Assembly (NCBI GenBank): GCA_009103225.1
Contig: RHPI01001507.1
Span: 420,693-484,692 of the forward strand
Reading direction: 5' to 3'
DNA: 64,000 nucleotides
Origin: Chlorokybus atmophyticus
Taxonomy: Eukaryota > Streptophyta > Chlorokybophyceae > Chlorokybales > Chlorokybaceae
The notes beneath the pieces are model-generated. The model made no database searches. It saw only the letters and a program-made list of their open reading frames with translations, and was not told the origin of the DNA. Position 1 is the stretch's first letter, and each line of letters begins with the position of its first letter. Of the stretch, positions 45,016 to 54,199 are shown in pieces. The position numbers were made by a program, and so were the translations under genes.

Positions 45016-46008
45016 CTAAAAGGACACATGGCGATCTTGAAGAGCAAAGCACATTTCCAATAACCATACCATGCTGTTTTGACCCATGGCGCGTCCCAAC
45101 AATTGGCATTGCTGATTGTCGGTTAGCGTGGAACCTGTGATATTGTCTGGAGAGAAGCCCATGGCGCGTTCGCGCTCACGTGCGTTGAGTTCCTCCAGCT
45201 GGCCTGTGTTGGAATCCAACACCATGCCCTGCGCCGTGGTTGCGGAAGGCGTACGTTCCTGAGTAGGACACCAGCGTGGGGAGCGCACGACGTGGTTGCC
45301 CAGGCTGGTTGCACTGGTAAAATTGGTGGTGATCGCGTCGAGTGACTGGTTGTGATGTTCGACCAGTCCAAGATAGTATCGACTGTCAGATTGCGTGGAC
45401 GACAGCTGTGCAGATATTCAGCAGCAAAGAGATCTTCGACCGTTGAGAGGTTGGTCCCACTTGGCACGGACGCGATGAGCACGGGAGCCATGCCGCGCTG
45501 CGTTAATTTTGAGAGGATGCTCCAGTAAGGAACACACCTGTCGGAAGCTGTTGGCCACGTAATGGCGCTTATCGTCCTCGAAGTGCACATATTCGATGAT
45601 GTATCCTGGAGGCCTGGACAGCTAGTTGCTCTGCAGAGTTTTGCTGACACGCATCAGATGCTAGAACAATTATGAGCGAGGATCAGCGAGCCCTTGGCCG
45701 CTGCCTGCTCTGGAGTGCCCTTGACACTCCCATCCTGCTATCAGCAGGTCGATGTTGCCCACCGCTAGGAGGTGATCTGCAGTGATTAAACGGATATTCT
45801 GTGGCAGTGTCTTCAGACTGCCTTGCAATGCCGATAGCGGCAGTCGCTGCGGGTAGCATTTGTGTAGGTGGCGCAGGTCACCTGCGCCACGGTAGTGGGC
45901 CCGGGCAATCTGTGCGTGTGGATCAGGGTCACAATACTTGGTGACCGTCGCGCCGGTGTTGAGAACAGAAAAAAGGCCACTATCTATTCCTCTAAATAGT
46001 TCCAACAC
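45016..46008 (-). pseudogene. cytosine-5 DNA methyltransferase domain inside the retrotransposon
   Basis: The order of conserved blocks is that of C5 cytosine methyltransferases. Motif I (SAM binding): LELFRGIDSGLFSVLNTG at about 46005. Motif IV: AGWECQGHSRAGSGQGLADP, Cys codon 45726-45724. A motif VI-like block: YIIEYVHFEDD at about 45605. Motif VIII: GSRAHRVRAKW then TNLSTVED, joined across a one-base shift. A target-recognition region: TLVSYSGTYAFRNHGAG. Motif IX: ELNARERERAMGF. Motif X: QLLGRAMGQNSMVW, ending at TAG 45016. The enzyme methylates cytosine in DNA using SAM. The text is spread over three frames and the usual PCQ and ENV triplets read ECQ and EYV, so this copy is dead. It lies between protease and RT. 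Confidence 0.8.
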
Positions 46009-47234
46009 GCTGATGCCTTATTGTCGCCGGAATACGTGAAACTCCACTACTGCAGTGGCCACCTGGTGTTGTTCCTGGACAGCAGCTTGGTCCTCGCAGA
46101 GAGGGAATCATGAAGTGAGCCGCGGTCTGGTCAGTAGCAGATGTGCGACCACCTGTGCGCGCCAGCCGTGTTCCGCTGGTTGCTGGTGGGCCACTTCCTC
46201 AGTGGCATCTTTTTGAGACTTGTCGTATGGGATATGAGAGTCTTAGACCGCATTGTGGGTGACCACCGCAGATGATTTGTTAGTGCTTGCCGACAACGAC
46301 CTGTAGGTGGATATTGCAGCTGACCTTTAATGGGAACGAGTGCGGGCCACCAACTCGAGAGGCGGATATCCTTGAACCTTTCCGTCCTCCTCATCCCAAT
46401 GAGGACGAAACCAGGCCTTTTCTGTTCAGCAGTCCAGCCCCATGCCAATAGGGAAGTTGAAGTCTTGTCCCAACAACAGGTTGAAGGATCCTGCGTCGGT
46501 GACCACACACTTCTGTATGACCTCGGTGCTGTGGGACGGGTCCACTCCTATCAAGCGAATGCACAGGGCTTGCTTGGTGATACCGATCACCTTGTCACGG
46601 CTGCCGGTTGCGGTGTCGAGCACGTACGGGCACGGCATCAGCTCAGCGCTGGTGATGCCAAGGTCACGTGCGAGGTAACGTCCAATAATGACAGGCTGGG
46701 CTCCAGAGTCCAGTATCACCCGCTTGGGTGCTTGCCCATTCATCGTGACATGCTTACATTGGTTCGCGATCATGGCCGCGTTGGCGTGGATGCGCAGTCG
46801 CTTGAATCGTCGGTAGCGTGTGCGTGAGGTGTCTGCTGCTGCAGTCTCCTCCGGTGGTGTCCAGCGCATGCGCTCGACACCGCACTGCGCAGTGCGGCAA
46901 GCGTCCCTCGCCCAGCTGGGTCTTGCGCACTTCCTTGACCGCGGCCTGGCCCGAACCGTCATTGCCTTGGCTGTTGATAAACACGCTGTGGCCTGGGTGC
47001 CGGCGGTGCTGCCTGCGGCTGTCCCGGTTGTGGCGCCGGGGGATTGCGTCTCTGTATGGCCGGGGTCATTCCTAGCGGCGTGGTTAGTGGCTGTTGGGGC
47101 AACCCGTGGAGGGCCGGGTGTTTGTGGGCCCGCCTCCCGTGTGGCTTGTTCTTCCACATAAGTCCAGCGTACTGCATGAGCTGCCTCCCAAACCAGTGTA
47201 CCTTCCCATGTGGCTGTTGGGTTGTTGATCACGT
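46009..47234 (-). pseudogene. element D protease and flanking linker
   Basis: The aspartic protease motif RVILDSGAQPVIIGRYLARD lies at about 46725, followed by ITKQALCIRLIGVD and FNLLLGQDFNFPIGMG at about 46450, typical of retropepsin-like domains in gypsy elements. Upstream is a Pro/Thr/Ala-rich linker. The upstream frame (INNPTATWEGTLVWEAAHA) runs into transposon 2 at 47238. Between the protease and the methyltransferase (46425-46009) no domain is recognised. Confidence 0.75.
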
Positions 47235-47689
47235 CACCACACGGATTGACGTTCGGGGACCATGCATGGTCCTTCCACGGACCCCGCGGGCCATACATGG
47301 TCCGTCCCCGCGGACCACGAGTGTCTGGTCCGCGAGGGACGGACCGTCCATGGTCCTTGTGGGGCCCCAACACACCTGGCGCGCAGTCGCGCACCACATA
47401 TGGTCCGTGCCGCACCTTGTATGGTGCGGCACGGACCAGTACTCTACGCTGGTTCCTGGATGCGGACCAGGAGTGGGCCCGCGGCTCAGCGGCCCGGCAG
47501 CCGCGCACCGTACATGGTCCGTGCCGCACCATGTATGGGGCGGCATGGACCAGCAATGTTGCTGGTTGGCGGCCCTGCAGGGCGCGCTACACGTGTACCA
47601 TGACTGAAGTATCGTTATTGCATGTACGAGTACATAGGTACATTGTGTGTATCATTTAATAAATGACAGGCCGCACCGACTGTCGCCGC

Positions 47690-47810
47690 TTACCATAAAG
47701 TGGACAGTCGCAAATGGTCGGCGGCTGTCAATGTATATTGACAGCCGGCTGTCCATGTACATTTTAACTTGACAGCCGCCGACCAGTTGCGGCTGTCCAC
47801 TTGTGGCCTA
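47690..47810. repeat. GACAGCCGCC inverted repeats in transposon 2
   Basis: GTCGGCGGCTGTCAA and TTGACAGCCGCCGAC form an inverted pair around a short spacer, with further GACAGTCGC and GCGGCTGTCC words. A related pair (GCCGACAGTCGCC / GGCTGTCGGC) lies near 48715-48745. Confidence 0.7.
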
Positions 47811-48792
47811 TATATGTATAAATGGATATGTGTATACATATAAATATATGTGTATATATACACACATATATATATATGTATACATGCATATGTATATATA
47901 TGTTGACAAATATACGTGTGTGTGCATGTAGGAATAGGCTTAAGGTATACAAGCAAAAATTGTTGACGTATTGCGGCGCAATTTGCAGCCGTGCAATTAC
48001 TTCATATCTATCATTTCATGTACATACATTGTTGTAAGTAGATTAATGCGCGTACACATGTGCATTAGACCTTTCATATGCAAAATTATATACATCTTAC
48101 ATAATGTAATAAAATATGATTGTACAAAGTGTTATAATTACTGTACAATTACATACTCTAAAATAATAACTATATCAAATTTACATTCATGCATTGCGCG
48201 TGTTAATTGCATTAAATATAGTTCGTTGGTTATTACATTATCATAATGTTCACAACCGTTAACATCATACCATGAATACATATGTTGATGCTGTTCGCAT
48301 GTTGCATTGCTAGGCGTAGTTTATGGTATGATTGGTTTTAATATTTTGTATGAAACGAAAGCGCAAGCAATGTCAGATGTTATGACTTATAGCCTTACTT
48401 GTATTACCTCATAAATGGCCTATAAAAGCCTCATGCGACCACAGAATCACGACAGCCCGATAAGGTACACTGGCTGCATTGACAGTCGCAATTTGGCTAC
48501 TATCACTAAGCATTGTCACAATGACAGCCCCTAACAAGTCTACAAATTGTACTGGCGTATTGACAACCGCCGAGTTCGCGGCTACCGGTATGTTGTTTAC
48601 CACCGTCCATGTAACTGGTACAGCCTATAAATGCTACAATTGCATAGGCTCAGCCTGTGGGCCGATCAAAGCGACACACAATCTCCGACTGTCCATCGGC
48701 AATTACTGCCGCCGGCCGACAGTCGCCAAGCGGCTGTCGGCGCATGCAATAAACTATATGATATAGGTTGCCATGCGACCCTACCGGTACGT

Positions 48793-48866
48793 GCACTTGT
48801 AGCTTAGTGGTTAAGGCGTCGTCTTTGATATGCTAAAGGTGCTGGGTTCGAATCCGGCCGATGCGT
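48793..48866 (+). ncRNA. tRNA-like sequence with Pol III A and B boxes
   Basis: TAGCTTAGTGGTTAAGGCG fits an A box and D arm, and GGTTCGAATCC is a perfect B box 45 bases on. A stem GCTGG/CCGGC flanks the B-box loop and CTTT/AAAG can form an anticodon-like stem. The acceptor stem does not pair well and loop sizes are off, so it is probably a degenerate tRNA or tRNA-derived SINE head, not a working tRNA gene. Confidence 0.45.
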
Positions 48867-49306
48867 GTGTTCTTGACTAATCATTCCACTAACGCCGCGA
48901 AGCTGGCCGCGGCCTCGTGCGCCGCAGGTTGGGCGTGGCCGGTGCCGCCGGCAAAGATGTGTCAACTTTTACTGCATTTGCACTCATATTTACATTGGTC
49001 CATAATAAATTTCGGTCCATGGTCCGCTGGCCGGACCAGTTATGATTGAAGTTTTATAATGATATGATTTAGTCCCTGGTCCGATGGCCGGACCATACCT
49101 GGTCCTGACGCAACAGTAATCGGCCGGACCTTAAGTGGTGCGTACCAAGGGACAATGGTACCATTCACGTGAAATTCGGACCATGAATGGTCCGACTGTC
49201 GATGAAAAACAGACCATGCAAGGTCCACCGATTTCATTTAGCAGGGGGAAATCCCGGTCCTGCGTCACGGACCATTCATGGTCCTTGAACGTCAATCCGT
49301 GTGCAC

Positions 49307-51182
49307 TCCAGCAGTGATTCTGAGGCATGGGCTGGAGATACACTGCGCGCAAAAGCCGCGCTCTTATGTCGTGGGTGATGGTGGGGACCCTTAGGATCTC
49401 TGCCATGTAGGCATCCCATCTGCCATTGACCACTCCCACCTCCAACACCGTTGTTGCTCGCGCCTGCACAGTGAGGTAAATCTCTGGCTGTTGAACATGC
49501 TGCTCGTAAGCAGCTGCAATGCGTCGGCGTTGCCGCGCTGCTTCCACCCCTGGCAACCTCAGTATGGCCTCTTGTACTTCTTTCAAGGTGTCAGTGGCTG
49601 TAGAGGCAACCTTGTCATAGGCTTGCCGTACTAAACGCAGGAAGGCGTCCAACCAGAACAATCTGGTGCTAAAGGCGAACAGGGGGACTGCGGGGTGGTT
49701 GGTGACTAGCCAAGTCATTAGTCTTGCTCGAGCTGCATTACCACCATCTCGCATCCCCAGCATGCATCTCAGGCCGATGCCTTCTTGTCGGTGCAGCATG
49801 GTTGCTTGTTGCAACAGGGCAGTACATAGTTGCTGTTCCCCAATTGAACCTGCTCCATCTCGTTGTGTCCACCCTTGCGGTGTGAGGTAGCCTCTCCCTG
49901 GATCCCGTTGATCTTCAGGCAAGTCTTCCAACAAGGCAGGTAGCAGCGGAGCGATCACCCCCCTGATTTATTGGGCCATCGCCCTCGTCTAATCGACGTT
50001 GGGCCCACCGACGAGAGGTGTTGTGCTTGATGATGGGCCAGCGACTATTGGCTGAAAAACGCCAGCGCGAGCATCGGCAAGGGCGTGCGCTCTTGCGTCG
50101 ATTGCCGCCGCTTGATCCTGTCGCCAGGTGAATGCCTGTTCCAGCGCGGTGTAGCGCTCATGACGTCGAATGGTATTGAGGGGCCTCAATGCTTCGTTGT
50201 CACCCAGAGGCATGTCGGCTGTATCAGCGATGTGCTGCTGCAAATTGGGTTGCCGGTCCCCATACGTGTCTAGTGGGCTGGGCTCAAAGGGTTCATGACG
50301 GACTGGTGCGGGTTGGCGTGGCGCCGTCTGCATATCGTTACGCAGAGTCCAGAACAACTGCAGTGCCAGCTCCAGTACAACAGGCATTCTGACAACGAAG
50401 ACACGGTCTCGCATGGGAGGTGCCGTGCCGGCGAGGATTTCATCCTCCAGCCGTCGCTGAGTCTTAACTGGCAGTGTGTGATATTCAGGCAATGGGAAGA
50501 CTCGATCACTGCGTTTAACGCGTGTTGTGCGCTCCCCTCCGCGCCCAAAAGCAATGGTAGTGGGATCTGCCCCACGCATGATGGTCTCCCAAGCACGCTC
50601 AGCTTGCTGACCTCGCTGGATAGCCTGAGTGACGTCGAGGGCGGGCAATGTAGCTGAGCGTGTTGCTGTAGCGGCAGCAGGCTCGATGATGGCACTGTCG
50701 GTGGTGGCGAGAGCGGTCTCAAAGCCTGCTGGCATAGGTGGTTCTGCGGTTGCAGCAAGACCGGTGCGACCTGCTGCTGCAGGGCCGGTGACAGCTGTGG
50801 CTGTGGCCTGCGTACTCACTAGTGTGGGCGCGACAGTGCTCACTGGTAGACCAGTTTCCAGTGAGATTGGAGCGGTTGCTGCTAGCGTTGACGGAGTTGA
50901 CGTCGTAGCCGGTGTGACCGTTACAGCTGGTATAGTACCACTGGTGGCTTCAGAGGAGGTGGCTGCTGACGATGTTGCAGCTTCCCCTCGCACTCGCCGA
51001 GATGGTTGAATACGGGACGGAGTGCTGGTGTCTCTCGTGCGCTTTGAAGCCATCAGTGCCCACCGGGCAGAGTAACAGGCGCGATAGTCCTGCTCCGTGT
51101 CTTCCTCCAAGCGTGCCATACGTGCCATGAGGGCAGCCATATGGTCATTAGCTGGCGGTTGGGCTGGAGCCTTGGCGGCCAC
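49307..51182 (-). pseudogene. element D large frame(s) of unknown function between gag and protease
   Basis: Two long open stretches (51182-49989, 397 codons, and 49958 down to the transposon at 49303) are separated by stops about 30 bases apart and look like one original frame. The first has a Thr/Ala/Ser/Pro-rich middle and a helical end (ALQLFWTLRNDM, RHERYTALEQAFTW). The second is helical (LLPALLEDLPEDQRDPGRG, LFWLDAFLRLVRQAYDKV) and continues past the transposon into the protease region. Position suggests capsid-related or linker sequence. I cannot assign a domain. Confidence 0.55.
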
Positions 51183-51289
51183 AGCAGCAGCGCGCGGACG
51201 TCCTTCCAGTCCCTTACGCTGAGGAGGGCGATTCTTCCCCCTGTAGCCTTGCTCTTCCTTGCGAGCGTTGGCGTAGTAGTTGGTGGGTG

Positions 51290-51435
51290 CGGTTATATAC
51301 CTCCGGTGTCGTTGCTGTTGTAGCCATCAGAGCTGTTGCCGTTGTGGCCTCAAGTGTTGTTGCTGTTGTAGCCACCAGAGTTGTTGCCGTTGTAGCCACC
51401 CGAGTTGTTGCCGTTGAGGCCTCCAGTGTTGTTGC
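51290..51435 (-). repeat. 30-bp tandem repeats coding Asn/Gly-rich peptide
   Basis: Units of about 30 bases encode variants of NGNNSGGYNG. They extend the C-terminal tail of the zinc-knuckle protein of element D. Confidence 0.75.
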
Positions 51436-52402
51436 TGCTGTGGTTGTTGACGGGTCTCAACTCGGGAAACTTGAGCCAGTAGACTGACTCAGCGTGGCGT
51501 GTCTTGTGACAGTAGTCGCAGGCCAGAGTTGAGTACCCTTCGGTGCACTCCTTTTGGTAGTGCCCATGCCGTCCACAGCGATAACACAGCACAGGGGCAG
51601 ACAAAGCAGTATGCGCTGATCGTTTCCCTTTGTCGCGTGCTGGTGGAGCGTCGCGGCCACGATCGCGGCGCGGAGGCTCGACAGTCGTACTGGATACAGG
51701 CCGTGAGGCGCTGCGGTTAGTGTCCAGCACTGCCTTCTCATACATCAAGCGCTTATGGATGGCTTGTGCAGTCTCGCAAGCTTCCTTGAGCGTGCAGCCA
51801 AGGGGCCTGCTATAGTTCAGGGTCAGGCGCGTCGATTCGCTCAGGGTGGCATCCAACTCATTGACATATACCACTGCAGCCGCCTCATCGCTGACGATCT
51901 TGTAGTCAGTGTCCTTCAATAGCCCTTCCAGTCTGGAGTACAGGCGTAGGGGGTCTGCTGAAGGTATTACATGGGTCATGCTTGTATCCGGTCAGCTTGC
52001 CCTTCATATAGGAGTCGAGGGTCGAAGGTACCAGGAAGAAGCGCGTGGACTCCAGACTTAGCAAGACGGTCGAGTCATGACGGACTCCGGACAAGGCTGC
52101 TTGGTAGAGCCTTGGGAGAAATTGCGTAGCTTTGTGAATACGTAAGCTTAGCAAGCGTGGCTTAGCTTGTTGGAAAGCTCTAGTTGTGAGCTAGACAGCG
52201 TAGCTTACAGAACAGCAATCGGCTGAGTATAGCGCACGCGGTGCTTGCCAATGTAGACGTGTGTAGAGACTGGCGGGGTATAAAGCCCAGACTTGTTGCA
52301 ATGAAGAAGAGAGGTCACGATGTAGCATGTGTGCGGATGCTATGGCGGCAGTAGCAGTCATGCTCTTGTGTTGATGTTGTTGGCGTGTCACTTGCACGTG
52401 TG
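51350..52402 (-). pseudogene. element D gag C-terminal part with zinc knuckle
   Basis: From about 52150 the sense strand gives FLPRLYQAALSGVR and FFLVPSTLDSYMKGKLTGYK in one frame. After a shift come LEGLLKDTDYKIVSDEAA, LDATLSESTRLTL and a CCHC knuckle CYRCGRHGHYQKEC with a following CDYCHKTRH. The segment 52160-52402 next to element C is poorly resolved. Gag coats the RNA and the knuckle binds it. Confidence 0.65.
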
Positions 52403-53071
52403 TGTAACAGTCAAGGCCAAATTTTGTGATTTTCATGGCCGTTTTAGGCCTTATTTGTAAGGTACATGTTTTAATGACTTGTGGCGGATATCGGCGAGTT
52501 ATGAGTCTGCCGCGGATATCGACCGGGGCCCCAAGACCAGTCCGGAAGGTGCCAGAAAACGGAGGGCCAGTCGAGAAGGGCTCGACCAGATTTCTGGAAG
52601 GGCCTGGCGCCAAGTAGTATAACTTGACCACATGAGCAGCAAATTAGGAGATCTTTGGTGCGTTGGAAAGGTCTAGAAGTGTACTACAAGATTCTGCAAG
52701 AATATCTTAGCTTCTAGGTCCGTCTAGCGCTAGAATCGTCTAGACAGTAGCATGTGCAGACTGGTAGGTATAAAAGTGACATTCTACAACTTGCAATACA
52801 ACCTTTAGCTCCCTAGTTTCTGGTGTGCAAGCTTGGTGGTGGTTAGCAGGGGTTGCTCGTGTGGCCACTGGTGTGTGCTTGCTTGTGTGACGATCCAAGG
52901 CGCTACACAAGTCGGTGTGTAGCTTCGAGCGCATGCGCGTGCGTACGCGAGTGGCGGGGCGCGTGTGTGTGCTTGGCAGAGGGGGCAAGGTTCCGGTGTG
53001 AATACCGTGTCTTGGTGAGAGGGTTGTGGATTGGACCAACTCACAGGTGACAAGGCACGAGCACCGTCACA
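52403..53071 (+). repeat. element C 5' LTR
   Basis: It starts TGTAACAGTC and ends CACCGTCACA. GGTATAAAAG at about 52766 is the likely TATA element. Confidence 0.92.
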
Positions 53072-53073
53072 AC

Positions 53074-53089
53074 TGGTATCGGAGCACGG
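53074..53089 (+). promoter_or_regulatory. element C primer binding site
   Basis: TGGTATCGGAGCACGG two bases after the LTR matches initiator-Met tRNA with one difference, as in element B. Confidence 0.85.
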
Positions 53090-53170
53090 TTTACGAAGGT
53101 GAGAGAGGAAGTGTGTGGGCGATTACACTTTTCATTCATTTCGGAAGCGGAGTGTAGTGTGTTAGTGGAG

Positions 53171-54199
53171 ATGGAGGATGCTCGCATGGAAGAGCTTCAA
53201 GCTGCCATCTTAGCATTAAGAGAAGAGCTTCATCACACGCAAGCGGCGGCACAAGCACAACGCGAGGCGTATGAGCATGCGATGGCGCGTGTACAAATTC
53301 CCATGGCATTAAGCTCGCGCGTGCATGTGAAGGTGCCAAAGCCCAAGCCATATAGGGGTCAACGTGATGGAGATGCAGTGGATGAATGGATTTTTCAAGT
53401 ATCGTCTTGGTTGAAGCTCACGGAGGTGCCCACGCATCTGCACGTGGAGGTTGCAGCGACATTGCTTGAAGGTGCAGCACTTGTGTGGTGGAGGCATCGA
53501 TGTACGCGTGTTGCAAACGGGTTGGCGCTACCATTGACCACCATGGAAGAGTTGGCACTGGAGGTCAGGCATCAATTTGTTCCCGTTGAGAGCGTGAAGG
53601 CCGCACGCGACAAACTTGCAGCCCTTGTGCAAATGGGGTCGGTGATGGCGTACACGGCCGCGTTTCAGCGATTGGTGATGTCCATACCCAATATGACCGA
53701 GGAGGAGCAGTTGGACAGGTATACACGTGGTTTAAAACCTTTGGGGCGTAAAGAAGTGGAGCTACGGGACCCGAAGACACTCGCGGAGGCTATACGCATC
53801 GCGGAGCGTCTCGACGCGTTGTACTTCAAGTCCACCACAAGAAACACTGACTGGAGGCAAAGGCATGGTGATCAGCCCCGGGGAGGCTTTCAACATGCAT
53901 GGAGACGAGGAGAACCAAGTTCAGCACTTGCCAATGGAGGTGGAGCTGACTCTGGGCCTGCACCAATGGAGGTGGGTGCCATACACACGCATGGAAGTGA
54001 GGCGAAGCACGGCGGACGTGGTGAAAGAGGTAAAGGTGTGCGCAAGTGTTATGCGTGTGGGTCGACGGAGCATTTGGCGTACGGATGCCCCAAACGAAGC
54101 ACGCAAAGGCCAACACCGGATGGCAACCCTCGCCGTGATCGTCGCGTCAACACCATGGAGCAAAATGGCGTGGAGCAGGAAAACGACTTCCCCCAGTAG
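53171..54199 (+). CDS. element C Gag
   Basis: It is the same protein as in element B: a coiled-coil start MEDARMEELQAAIL, the capsid region, and the CCHC knuckle CYACGSTEHLAYGC. I used the ATG at 53171 as in B. An upstream in-frame extension without ATG is open to 53099. The stop TAG at 54197-54199 lies just after TTCCCCCAG, where the pol frame is open in minus one. Confidence 0.9.
   Translation: MEDARMEELQAAILALREELHHTQAAAQAQREAYEHAMARVQIPMALSSRVHVKVPKPKPYRGQRDGDAVDEWIFQVSSWLKLTEVPTHLHVEVAATLLEGAALVWWRHRCTRVANGLALPLTTMEELALEVRHQFVPVESVKAARDKLAALVQMGSVMAYTAAFQRLVMSIPNMTEEEQLDRYTRGLKPLGRKEVELRDPKTLAEAIRIAERLDALYFKSTTRNTDWRQRHGDQPRGGFQHAWRRGEPSSALANGGGADSGPAPMEVGAIHTHGSEAKHGGRGERGKGVRKCYACGSTEHLAYGCPKRSTQRPTPDGNPRRDRRVNTMEQNGVEQENDFPQ

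Larger units (their letters stand above)
47238..49303. mobile_element. CACTA-like DNA transposon 2 inside element D
   Basis: CAC at 47235-47237 is repeated at 49304-49306. The ends are inverted repeats of about 35 bp: CACACGGATTGACGTTC, then GGACCAT..ATGGTCC palindromes. Removing the insert and one CAC restores an open frame across the junction of element D (..HCWS / DVINN..). Both ends are filled with GGACCAT/ATGGTCC palindromes (47250-47560; 49010-49290), like subterminal repeats of CACTA elements. The centre is AT-rich with TA repeats (about 47810-47910). No transposase frame is seen. Confidence 0.78.

Noticed and set aside
47229-47659. Overlapping open frames on both strands with repeated Gly-Pro-Arg-Met-Val segments
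   Set aside because: They are translations of the GGACCAT/ATGGTCC palindromes of transposon 2.
48793-48866. Functional tRNA gene
   Set aside because: A and B boxes are good but the acceptor stem does not pair and loop lengths are wrong.
50629-51009. 126-codon plus-strand Val/Ala-rich frame
   Set aside because: Antisense shadow of the Thr/Ala-rich frame of element D.
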